The position numbers and the translations under genes are program-made. Below the pieces are notes generated by a model. That model was not told where the DNA came from and did not search any database. It saw only the letters and a list, made by a program, of their open reading frames with translations. This document shows positions 54,064 through 61,715 of a stretch of DNA of 64,000 bases, one piece after another; positions within the stretch are counted from its first letter, which is position 1; the number at the start of each line of letters is the position of its first letter. Source of the stretch: CAZCSK01 sp964501265 (GTDB taxonomy: Bacteria; Actinomycetota; CADDZG01; JAHWKV01); NCBI GenBank assembly GCA_964501265.1, contig CAZCSK010000006.1, forward strand, positions 1 through 64,000, written 5' to 3'.

Positions 54064-55007
54064 AAGTCCGCTACGCAGTCCTCGGGACGTTTGTCTGAGC
54101 GCAAACCCTTGAAGGCAGGGGCCCGTAGGCGTTTTGCGGAAGTGAGTTCTCGGTATTCGACTTCGCAAACAAGTTCTGGCCGGGTCCAGCGAACGCCCTT
54201 TAGATCCACTCGATTGGTAAACGGACTTTCCGCAATTTCAATTTGACCTAAGAGCGCGTAAACATCCGACAGACTCTTGTCGTTAAACCCGCTTCCAACC
54301 GAGCCGATGTATTGGAACTCACCCTCGGACCAAACTCCCACCAGCACCGCGCCCAGCGAACCCCGGCTCCCGAGCCCCGGAGTCCAACCGCCGATAACGC
54401 AGTCGATCCGATGAGCGATTTTGATCTTTAGCCAGTCACGAGACCTTTTACCAGGAAGGTAATGACTGCCAAGACGCTTGGCGACGATGCCTTCAAGCCC
54501 CCGCTCGCGGGCGGCGCTGAATAGTGCTACTCCACTTTCGCTCACGGCCTGCGATTGAATCACATTGTCCGCGAACTCTAGGCAACTCCCCAATTGCTCG
54601 AGCCTGTCCTGGAGCGCCTCTGAGCCAATCCACTCGTCCCGCGCGAAAACGACATCGAATACGACAAGGTCCAGAGAAACCTTCTCCACTCCCCGGCGGA
54701 TATCGGTTTCCCGCGCCAGATTGATCCGGCTTTGAAGTCGCTCGAACGAAGGCCGGCCGTCTACGAGCGCCACTATCTCGCCATCGAAGACGGCGTTTGC
54801 GACATTCAATCGCGAATGCAGATCGGCGAACTCAGGATATTGATGGGTCACATCCCGGGCGGTGCGCGAAAAAAGCCGGGTTCGGCCCGCTTCGCAAAAC
54901 GCCAGAGTCCGCACGCCATCCCATTTGACCTCGAATAGATGGTCGGGCGAATCGAAGGGCTTGTCGGCCGTCGCGGCGAGCATCGGAGCAAAGACTTCTG
55001 GTAACAC
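54060..55007 (-). CDS. ATP-dependent DNA ligase (LigD ligase-domain type)
   Basis: This 315-residue protein has motif I FEVKWDGVR with catalytic Lys28, motif III LDLVVFDVV, motif IV EGIVAKRLGS, motif V RDWLKIKI and a C-terminal OB-fold ending in a region with RWTRPELVCEVEY. It lacks the polymerase and phosphoesterase domains of full LigD, so it is a stand-alone end-joining ligase, likely the partner of Ku at 48126. It is divergent from paralogue 3 across 98 bases and converges on the prolyl oligopeptidase. Confidence 0.9.
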   Translation of the reverse strand: MLPEVFAPMLAATADKPFDSPDHLFEVKWDGVRTLAFCEAGRTRLFSRTARDVTHQYPEFADLHSRLNVANAVFDGEIVALVDGRPSFERLQSRINLARETDIRRGVEKVSLDLVVFDVVFARDEWIGSEALQDRLEQLGSCLEFADNVIQSQAVSESGVALFSAARERGLEGIVAKRLGSHYLPGKRSRDWLKIKIAHRIDCVIGGWTPGLGSRGSLGAVLVGVWSEGEFQYIGSVGSGFNDKSLSDVYALLGQIEIAESPFTNRVDLKGVRWTRPELVCEVEYRELTSAKRLRAPAFKGLRSDKRPEDCVADF

Positions 55008-55105
55008 GCAGTGATCCTAAGGCCAAGTTGGCGCGCCTATGTCCATCCCAATTCGCTGAATAACTCAGAATCCCGTGAAATGCCCGTGCTAGCATTCGCA
55101 TCTGG

Positions 55106-56749
55106 ATGAAGACTCGCTCCGAAAAACGTTCCTTCCTTCGACGCTATCCGGCCTTAGCGTTGGTGGCCGTCTCGGCGCTTCTTGCCGTATTGCTCCCATC
55201 GGCCTTGACGGTCCCGCAATCGGGGCCAACAACTCTCGCTGAGTTCGCTCCGGTCCCGGGTCAGGGGCAGGGAAGTTCGGACATCTCATCTCTCGATTCT
55301 GCCTCGAGCGGAGGCATAGGTTTCGGGAGTGGAACCAGCGCCAACGAAGGATTCGTGCCCCCGCCGCAAGCCGGAGCGCCCTCTCAGAAAAAAGCGCAGC
55401 TGAAGAAATGCGTCGGCAATCCTCCTCGCCAGACGGAGGACCCTCTTTCGCCGCCGTGCGTAGCCTTCTTCGAAGGCGACAACTTCGGTGAGACCTGGAA
55501 GGGTGTCACTCAGGACGAGGTCCAGGCGGTGATCGCCATACCCAGCAGCGCCCAGACCGACAGCCGATTCGGTCAGTTGATCGACTGCGCTCGGCCTCTC
55601 GAAGACGCCGACAGTGCCGGCGACTCGGTGTGCCGTTCATACATGCGGTACTTCAACCAGAGGTATCAGACGTATGGGAGAACCGTCCACCTCTGGGCCT
55701 CACATGTGACCCCGATGGAGACCATAGACCAAAAAAAGCCTTTTGCAGTTGAAGGTTCGGGCGCTTGGGCGAAGCGCAAAACGATGGCGATCTTTTACGA
55801 CGGTCAGATTCGAAGGGTCTACCAGGCGGATGCGCCTTACTTGCTGAGCTTCCGACACGACATCGAGGACATGGGGAGCATCGCCGCGAGCTTCGTCTGC
55901 CGAAAGCTTACCGCTCGGCCAGCCAAATTCGCAGGCCCACTGCTTGAAGGCAATGCTCGCAAAATCGGAATATGGCGCGACGACTCACAACAGCAGAAAT
56001 GGCTCAGCGACGCGCTCCTTCAGCAGCTCGCCGACCAGTGCGATCTTAAGATCCCTGCCTCCAGAATTGCGATAGGGAACAGCGCGCAATCGGCAGGCAT
56101 TCTGCAGACCGAAGGAGTGACGACGGCGATTATCATCATGAACAACACAAATCCGGCAGTCGCGGTGAACCTTGCTACCCAAAACGGTTACTTCCCCGAA
56201 TGGGTGATCCCCGGCGCCGTCGCCAGTCGTGGGCTGGATACCAACTTCAGCGCACGGCTGTATGAGCCGACACAATGGTCCCGGGCATTTGGAATCACCT
56301 TCGACTATCGCCGCGACGCCATCCCCGATCAGCCGTGGAATCGAGCTTATCGGGAGTCGTGCGGAGAGTGTCCCGCGCTCAATCCTGCAAATGGAAGCGT
56401 GGCGCCCTACGCGTACGAAAACCTCCTCATGCTCTTCTGGGGAATACAGGCCGCCGGACCGCGCCTTACACCGGCGAACCTCGACAAGGGCCTGCACGCG
56501 ATCCCGCTCAAGGCAAGCACCAGCCCCTACCAGCCTGCGGCCTACTTCGCGCCGGGCAACTACACCTTCATCAAGGATTCCGCCGCGATATGGTGGGACC
56601 CCCAGGGTCAGGCCCCTGGGTCGAGTTCGGCTGGCTGCTACCGGATGCCCGGCGGCGGAACGCGCCGCCGAACTGGGGAATGGCCCTCGGGAGACGACGA
56701 TCTCTTCAAACCCGAGACAGCCCCGTGCCAGGGGGACACCTTCCAGTAG
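55106..56749 (+). CDS. Membrane-anchored binding-protein-like protein, paralogue 3 of 3
   Basis: This 547-residue protein shows the same order of elements as paralogues 1 and 2: LRRYPALALVAVSALLAVLL anchor, VPQSGPTTLAEFAPVPG, KKCVGNPPRQTEDPLSPPC with two cysteines, GVTQDEVQAV, then YFPEWVIPGAV and a C-terminal GGGTRRRTGEW region. The conserved N-terminal linker is more similar among the three than the binding domains are, so the linker probably contacts a common partner. It is followed after 16 bases by a small secreted protein on the same strand. Confidence 0.72.
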   Translation: MKTRSEKRSFLRRYPALALVAVSALLAVLLPSALTVPQSGPTTLAEFAPVPGQGQGSSDISSLDSASSGGIGFGSGTSANEGFVPPPQAGAPSQKKAQLKKCVGNPPRQTEDPLSPPCVAFFEGDNFGETWKGVTQDEVQAVIAIPSSAQTDSRFGQLIDCARPLEDADSAGDSVCRSYMRYFNQRYQTYGRTVHLWASHVTPMETIDQKKPFAVEGSGAWAKRKTMAIFYDGQIRRVYQADAPYLLSFRHDIEDMGSIAASFVCRKLTARPAKFAGPLLEGNARKIGIWRDDSQQQKWLSDALLQQLADQCDLKIPASRIAIGNSAQSAGILQTEGVTTAIIIMNNTNPAVAVNLATQNGYFPEWVIPGAVASRGLDTNFSARLYEPTQWSRAFGITFDYRRDAIPDQPWNRAYRESCGECPALNPANGSVAPYAYENLLMLFWGIQAAGPRLTPANLDKGLHAIPLKASTSPYQPAAYFAPGNYTFIKDSAAIWWDPQGQAPGSSSAGCYRMPGGGTRRRTGEWPSGDDDLFKPETAPCQGDTFQ

Positions 56750-56765
56750 CATAGAGACCGGACTA

Positions 56766-57341
56766 ATGAAACTGAAGATTGTGGTTCTGTCTCTCGCTGC
56801 TCTAATCCTCCTCACGGGCAGCGGGTACGCGGCCTACCGCTTTTGGTTCGAACCGAGCCCGGAACTTCTTGATGCTGAAGGCGGAGGCGAGCTGATACCA
56901 GGAGAGACCCAGATACTCGACAGTTTGCAAACGGCTGAGGGAATCACCTTCCAGCTTGTTACGTATCTCACGACTGAGTACCGCTGTTTTGATGTCACCG
57001 CAGAAAGAAAGGGTTCACCCGCCGGGATGACAGGAGGGTGCGGCGGTATCGAAGAGAAGGCGGCCGGCCTCGCCGACAAGCAAGTCGAGACGACGGGTTG
57101 TGGCGGGCTAAACCTACTGGAAGGTCATTTCACCACCGTGTTCGGAGTCGCTGGCGCCAAGGTAGGCAAAGTCCGCCTTTCGTTCGCCGACGGCGCTAGC
57201 GATCTACGGCCCGTCCACGCGCGATTCAGGGTCTGGTTCGGCATCGGTGCCCCAACAGCGCGGATCATCGGTGAGAACCCCGAGGCTAGGGCCGAGGTTC
57301 TACAGCGAGGTCTTGGCTGCGCCAAAGCAACGCCAGCATGA
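56766..57341 (+). CDS. Exported or membrane-anchored protein of unknown function
   Basis: This 191-residue protein starts at ATG 56766. It has an N-terminal hydrophobic segment (about residues 4-24, LKIVVLSLAALILLTGSGYA) acting as signal anchor or signal peptide. The outside part contains five cysteines and glycine-rich turns (TGGCGGIEEK, TTGCGGLN). No family is recognised. A longer frame from 56229 passes through paralogue 3 and is not plausible. It may be cotranscribed with paralogue 3. Confidence 0.55.
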   Translation: MKLKIVVLSLAALILLTGSGYAAYRFWFEPSPELLDAEGGGELIPGETQILDSLQTAEGITFQLVTYLTTEYRCFDVTAERKGSPAGMTGGCGGIEEKAAGLADKQVETTGCGGLNLLEGHFTTVFGVAGAKVGKVRLSFADGASDLRPVHARFRVWFGIGAPTARIIGENPEARAEVLQRGLGCAKATPA

Positions 57342-57368
57342 GCGCGATCCCTGAAAGAACCCAGTTTC

Positions 57369-57392
57369 GACCAAAGGGCCGGGCCCTTGGTC
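57369..57392. other. Hairpin upstream of whiB
   Basis: GACCAAAGGGCC and GGGCCCTTGGTC form an almost perfect inverted repeat without a spacer. No T-run follows. It lies just after the secreted protein gene and 110 bases before whiB, so it could end the first transcript or be a regulator site. Confidence 0.4.
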
Positions 57393-57501
57393 GTGGAAAA
57401 CTCAATAATGCGACCAGAATGCGAAAAAAGTCTTGCGCAGTTGTTCGGAAAGCCATATCCTGCCAATTGACGCCTGAAAAACTAGTTATGGGGAGTGATT
57501 T

Positions 57502-57819
57502 GTGAAAGAAATCATGTTTTACCTGCAGCCGGGCTCGTCGGCCGATGGCGACTGGCGCAAGCGGGCCGCCTGCAAAGAGGTTACCGACCCGGACCTGTTT
57601 TTCCCGGTGGGCACCACAGGCCCGGCCCTGGATCAGATTGGGGCCGCCAAGGCCATCTGCGAACCATGCCCGGTCAAGAAAAGTTGCCTCGACTGGGCCC
57701 TCACAACCCATCAGGACACCGGCGTTTGGGGCGGTCTATCCGAGGACGAGCGAAAGATCATCCTGCGTGGTCGCCGGCAGCCTAACTACGGTCGGCAGCC
57801 CACTTTCGTCCGGGGCTAA
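57502..57819 (+). CDS. whiB1: WhiB-family iron-sulfur regulator (WhiB1-like)
   Basis: This 105-residue protein has the four WhiB cysteines: Cys24 in RAACKEV, then CEPCPVKKSC, in the C...CxxC...C pattern that binds a [4Fe-4S] cluster. A GVWGG turn and basic tail (LRGRRQPNYGRQ) for DNA or sigma-factor contact follow. It is adjacent and convergent to a PdtaS-type kinase followed by a 71-residue biotinyl protein, the M. tuberculosis whiB1-pdtaS-TB7.3 order, which supports WhiB1 identity. The start is GTG 57502; ATG 57514 is an alternative. Confidence 0.88.
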   Translation: MKEIMFYLQPGSSADGDWRKRAACKEVTDPDLFFPVGTTGPALDQIGAAKAICEPCPVKKSCLDWALTTHQDTGVWGGLSEDERKIILRGRRQPNYGRQPTFVRG

Positions 57820-57847
57820 AGCCGCTTCTTCTCATTAAATCGCGTGC

Positions 57848-57866
57848 AGTCGCGCTCAGCGCGACT
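57848..57866. terminator. Hairpin between convergent whiB and pdtaS
   Basis: AGTCGCGC (57848-57855) and GCGCGACT (57859-57866) form a perfect stem around TCA. It sits between converging genes and is a candidate two-way transcription end, although no T-run follows. Confidence 0.45.
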
Positions 57867-57892
57867 CAGTGATAGGAGACGGCCCTGATCAG

Positions 57893-59344
57893 TCAAGGCC
57901 GGAGTCCCGCCCGGCGGCGCGCAGGAATATCGAGCTTCACGTGGGTTCCAACAGACCCGTCAAGCGTCAACTTACCCTCCAACTCGGTCTCCACCAAAGT
58001 TTTCACGATCTGAAGCCCGAGCCCTGCGTCGTCCAGACTAAATCCTGCGGGCAGACCACACCCGTTGTCAGAAACCTCAAGATGAATACGTCCGTCCGAT
58101 CTGCTCATCTCGACCAGCACCGTGCCCGGGCCTTCGCCGAACGCATGCTCGACGGCGTTTTGAAGTAGTTCCACCAAGACCACCGCTAGTGGGGTCGCTA
58201 TGTCCGCCGGCATCTTGCCGGGGTCCCCGTCCAACTTGATTGACACCTTCGAGTCGGGATGAATCAGCCCGTCGGCCACCATCCGAGCAAGCCCCGACGC
58301 GACGTCGGCAAACTCTACCCACTGCCCCGATTCCTTGGAAAGGGTCTCGTGCACGAGCGCGATGGTAGCGATCCGCCTCACGGCTTGGTCGAGTTCAAGT
58401 TTGGCTTCTGAGTCGAGCCGACGAGCTTGCAATCGCAGGAGGCTCGCTATGGTTTGCAAATTGTTCTTCACTCGGTGATGGATTTCCCGGATTGCCGCTT
58501 CCTTCATCTGAATCTGTCGTTCTCGATGTCTTAGTTCAGTCACGTCCCGGACCAGAAGCAAAGTCCCGACAACTTCTCGAGATGCGCCTTTGAGAAATGG
58601 AATGGCGCGCTGAAGCACCACTGAGCGCTCAACTTCAGCGTCCGCCTCGGCGGGGATGCCATGCTGCAGTGCGAGCAAGGCGGGGGCGGCGTCAATACCC
58701 AACTCGGCGAAGATTTCCCCTTCGATGTTAGAGACAATGCCGAGCCGCCGGTAGGCCGAAATCGCATTCGGACTTGCGTAGAGGGCCATTCCCGATGAAT
58801 CGAGCCGGATCATCCCGTCACCGACTCGAGGTGACGACTCAGGATCCAAAGCTTCCCGCGCGAATGGGAAGGATCCCTCTTCCACCATGAGACTGAGCGC
58901 CGCGCCGCAAGCCAAGTAGTTTTGCTCGAGTTGCCCGGGACGCCTGTGAGTAAGAGGGGCCCCCTCTTTCGTCATGACTGCGACCACTTTGTCTCCAACT
59001 CTCACGGGAACGGCCTCCATCCGCACCGGCACGCCGTCGATCAGCACCGGCTCGTCCCGTTGCCAGGACCTGCCCTCGTGATAAGAGCGGTCGATCACCG
59101 GCAACTCCTCCGGCCGCACAACGTGGCTGAAAAGATCTTCTGGATGAAGCGTCTGAGCTGTATAGGGGCGCATCTGCCCCACGCAAACGAATCCGTCTCC
59201 GTCCGACAAAAGACACCAAAGGGCCAGGTCAGCAAACGAAAGATCGGCGATCAATTGCCACGAACCGAGCAGTCGGTGGATATGTTCGACCTCGGGCTCC
59301 TGCAGGTCGGCCCTCTCCGTTACAAGCTCGGTAAGCGTTGGCAT
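57893..59344 (-). CDS. pdtaS: Soluble sensor histidine kinase, PdtaS-like
   Basis: This protein of about 483 residues starts MPTLTELVTERADLQ. The N-terminal GAF-like histidine kinase N domain (about residues 1-145) is followed by a PAS-like domain (about 160-275). A HisKA_2 dimerisation domain has its phospho-histidine in EIHHRVKNNLQT (about residue 289), and the HATPase_c domain carries ELLQNAVEHAF, VSDNGCGLP and GLGLQIV. There are no membrane segments, so it is cytosolic. In mycobacteria PdtaS signals to the RNA-binding PdtaR; no PdtaR is seen here. A frame extending to 59545 overlaps the carrier gene and is not used. Confidence 0.9.
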   Translation of the reverse strand: MPTLTELVTERADLQEPEVEHIHRLLGSWQLIADLSFADLALWCLLSDGDGFVCVGQMRPYTAQTLHPEDLFSHVVRPEELPVIDRSYHEGRSWQRDEPVLIDGVPVRMEAVPVRVGDKVVAVMTKEGAPLTHRRPGQLEQNYLACGAALSLMVEEGSFPFAREALDPESSPRVGDGMIRLDSSGMALYASPNAISAYRRLGIVSNIEGEIFAELGIDAAPALLALQHGIPAEADAEVERSVVLQRAIPFLKGASREVVGTLLLVRDVTELRHRERQIQMKEAAIREIHHRVKNNLQTIASLLRLQARRLDSEAKLELDQAVRRIATIALVHETLSKESGQWVEFADVASGLARMVADGLIHPDSKVSIKLDGDPGKMPADIATPLAVVLVELLQNAVEHAFGEGPGTVLVEMSRSDGRIHLEVSDNGCGLPAGFSLDDAGLGLQIVKTLVETELEGKLTLDGSVGTHVKLDIPARRRAGLRP

Positions 59345-59367
59345 GTCAATAGAGTAGTGCCTCGGCA

Positions 59368-59583
59368 CTAGCCGATGACCGCGATGACCTCGCCTTCTTG
59401 GACTTGGACGCCCTCGGCGACACGCACTTCCTGAACTGTTCCCGCCGTCGGCGATTCGAGGGGAATTTCCATCTTCATTGACTCCAGGATCGCCAAAGTG
59501 TCGCCGGCAGAGACTGCGTCGCCCACAGCGACTAGCACTTTCCAAACATTGGCCACCATTTCGCTTCGAACTTCAATCGCCAC
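59368..59583 (-). CDS. Biotinyl/lipoyl-domain carrier protein, TB7.3-like
   Basis: This 71-residue single domain has the attachment motif AILESMKMEIP (Lys about residue 37) and the symmetric beta-hammerhead ending GEVIAVIG. Length and position next to pdtaS match the M. tuberculosis TB7.3 biotinylated protein. Its start abuts the stop of the upstream cleavage-enzyme gene, so the two are cotranslated. It could serve the carboxyltransferase at 61.7 kb, but this is inferred. Confidence 0.9.
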   Translation of the reverse strand: MAIEVRSEMVANVWKVLVAVGDAVSAGDTLAILESMKMEIPLESPTAGTVQEVRVAEGVQVQEGEVIAVIG

Positions 59584-60438
59584 TTATTTCTCTTTCAAAT
59601 TCAGCAAGTCCCGGGCCTCGCCCGGAGTCGCGACCTCTCGGCCGCTGTCGCGAACCAGTTTCGTCGCGGCGGCGACCAGGCTGCCGTTAGACTCGGCCAT
59701 CTCGCCGTTGGGCAAATAGAAATTGTCCTCCAGTCCCACCCTCAAGTTCCCGCCTAGGGGTAAAGCGGCTTCGACCAGCATCCACTGGTGTCTCGATACA
59801 CCTATGACTTCCCAGGTCGCGGGCTGCGGAACGAGCGAAGCCATGTGGGCCAGAGTGCGCGCGTCTGCGGGGGCCCCTCCCAAGACGCCGAGGATCAGGG
59901 AGAACTGGATCGGCGGTTGCAGGAGCCCCATGTCGATCAGCGGAACCGTGTTGTGTATGTGGCCCGTATCGAAGCACTCACATTCGGGCTTTACTCCGGC
60001 GTGGTTCAGTTTCTCGAGAAAATAGATGATGGTTTCAAATCGGTTTTCGAAGACGAAGTCGAAAACCATCTCCTTGCGCTTTGACGAATACTTCGCGTAG
60101 TTCATCGACCCCATGTTCAGCGCCCCCAGATCGGGCTTCAATTCGACAATGTGACTTACTCTTTCTTCCTTCGCGATATGCACCGCCCCCGTCGAATAGT
60201 TGATGATCAAATCCGGCGCTTTACTGAGGATGGCCTGAGTGATCTGCCGATACTCGTCGACGCGGTAGGAAGGCGTGCCGTCCGGATAGCGCGCATGCAG
60301 ATGAACAACCGAGGCTCCCGCCTCGAAGGCCCGGCGGGCCTCCAACGCATATTCCTCAGGCGTGTACGGGATGGCCGGACACTGATCTTTGCTCGCGGCT
60401 ACTCCCGACAACGCCGCGGTGATAATGCATTTATCCAC
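59584..60438 (-). CDS. Beta-keto acid cleavage enzyme (BKACE family)
   Basis: This 284-residue TIM-barrel enzyme has the Zn-binding VVHLHARYPDG motif, SKAPDLIINYSTG and KPECECFDTGHI with the second metal histidine. GGLGxLRVGLEDNFYLPNGE-type sequence (NLRVGLEDNFYLPNGE) is typical of the family. Members cleave beta-keto acids with acetyl-CoA; the exact substrate cannot be read from sequence. It is first in a three-gene minus-strand unit with the biotinyl carrier and pdtaS. Confidence 0.9.
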   Translation of the reverse strand: MDKCIITAALSGVAASKDQCPAIPYTPEEYALEARRAFEAGASVVHLHARYPDGTPSYRVDEYRQITQAILSKAPDLIINYSTGAVHIAKEERVSHIVELKPDLGALNMGSMNYAKYSSKRKEMVFDFVFENRFETIIYFLEKLNHAGVKPECECFDTGHIHNTVPLIDMGLLQPPIQFSLILGVLGGAPADARTLAHMASLVPQPATWEVIGVSRHQWMLVEAALPLGGNLRVGLEDNFYLPNGEMAESNGSLVAAATKLVRDSGREVATPGEARDLLNLKEK

Positions 60439-60460
60439 GTCGAGACGCTACCATCGGAAC

Positions 60461-61621
60461 ATGCTTAGAGCTCTTCTTGCGATCGCGCTCGTCCTACTGA
60501 CAGCCTGCGGCCCGGACCTGGCCTCTCCGTCCACGCCAGCCGAGGACCGCGCGCCTGCAGCCATCCCCTCGGCCGCGCCCACCCGCAAAGTCATCGCCGA
60601 AACCGTGGATGCCGTAACACCGTCTCTAAAGGCAACGATCGCGGGGGGCATCCATCCGGATTTGCCGCGATACATACGGACGCTGCCCGGAGTCGCTGCC
60701 GCGGCCCGGGTTCTTCTTTCCAAAATGACGATCACGGCGGATGGAGTACCTGGGGAGGTGACCGTCGCCGGAGTAGACCCCGAGCAGTTCAGACCCCTGG
60801 CCCCCGAGGCCACGGCGCAGGCCAGGTTTGTATGGAGCGCGCTCAGCCGTTCGGAGATTTTCCTTTCCCATGAAGACTACCGGCGGCTGGGGGCCGATCC
60901 GGGGACAAACGTCCGGGCCGAGGGCCCAGGGAGCCGGACTCTGCTCCGGGTCGGGGGCGTCGCCGCAAACGGAATCCCCAATTTGGCCGGAGCGATGATC
61001 TCGATTGCAAAAGCCAAACAACTCGGGCTGGGGGAACCAACTTTGCTTCTCATCGGGCTGACACCAGGAGCGAAGCACGCCGACGTTGAAGTCGAGTTGG
61101 GCAGGCTGCTTGTCGGCGTGCAGTTTCAACGAATCGGGCCGCCCACAGGCCGCGCCTATTTGACAGGCACTCTCGCCGCCAATGCCATCGGCTCCTTCCT
61201 GTTCACTCCCAATCCCGACGGAACAATCACTCAAAACGCCGAATGGGTCTCTAAGAACATTGTGTCCGCCAAAATGCCGATCTTCACGGGATCGATGAAG
61301 TGCCATCGCGTGATGTTTCCTCAATTAAGGGGCGCGCTAACCGAGCTGCAAGATGCCGGCCTCGCCCACCTGATCGATCCAAAGCAGTTTGGCGGTTGCT
61401 ACGTTCCCCGTTTTATCGGACGCGATCAGAACCGGCCCATTTCCATGCATGCTTGGGGCCTTGCCATCGATTTCAACACAATAGACAACCCTCAGGGAGC
61501 CGTCCCGAAAATGGATCTTCGAGTCGTCGACATATTCGAGCGTTGGGGATTTCGCTGGGGCGGCAGATGGTCAGTCCCCGACGGTCATCACTTCGAGATT
61601 GCAGCGCTGATAAAGCGCTAG
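60461..61621 (+). CDS. Lipoprotein with M15-type (VanY-like) carboxypeptidase domain
   Basis: This protein of about 386 residues starts MLRALLAIALVLLTACGPD, a signal peptide with lipobox LTAC, so it is a predicted lipoprotein outside the membrane. The long middle region is unrecognised. The C-terminal domain has SMHAWGLAIDFNTIDNPQG and WGGRWSVPDGHHFE, the Zn-binding His/Asp/His pattern of M15 D-Ala-D-Ala peptidases. It probably trims cell-wall peptides. A frame starting at 60389 is not preferred, because it adds sequence before the signal peptide. Confidence 0.82.
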   Translation: MLRALLAIALVLLTACGPDLASPSTPAEDRAPAAIPSAAPTRKVIAETVDAVTPSLKATIAGGIHPDLPRYIRTLPGVAAAARVLLSKMTITADGVPGEVTVAGVDPEQFRPLAPEATAQARFVWSALSRSEIFLSHEDYRRLGADPGTNVRAEGPGSRTLLRVGGVAANGIPNLAGAMISIAKAKQLGLGEPTLLLIGLTPGAKHADVEVELGRLLVGVQFQRIGPPTGRAYLTGTLAANAIGSFLFTPNPDGTITQNAEWVSKNIVSAKMPIFTGSMKCHRVMFPQLRGALTELQDAGLAHLIDPKQFGGCYVPRFIGRDQNRPISMHAWGLAIDFNTIDNPQGAVPKMDLRVVDIFERWGFRWGGRWSVPDGHHFEIAALIKR

Positions 61622-61645
61622 TCAGGGAACCCCCAACCCCCCTGT

Positions 61646-61699
61646 CGGGGGCGCGACACCCCGATACCTAAAGAGGGGTGTGGGGGTGTCGCGCCCCCG
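61646..61699. repeat. Palindromic repeat element, second full copy
   Basis: The arms CGGGGGCGCGACACCCC (61646-61662) and its exact complement (61683-61699) enclose 20 bases. The arms are identical to those at 18689-18750, and the inner flank ggggtgtggg is shared. It lies between the convergent lipoprotein and carboxyltransferase genes and could act as a bidirectional transcription stop. Confidence 0.85.
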
Positions 61700-61715
61700 A
61701 GGGTCTTGGTGAATT

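Noticed and set aside
56229..56765. Long frame joining the end of binding-protein paralogue 3 to the secreted protein
   Set aside because: The first part is out of frame with paralogue 3 and lacks family character; the signal anchor begins at ATG 56766.
59345..59545. 67-residue extension of the PdtaS-like kinase
   Set aside because: It is Arg-rich, lies over the biotinyl carrier gene and precedes the normal kinase N-terminus.
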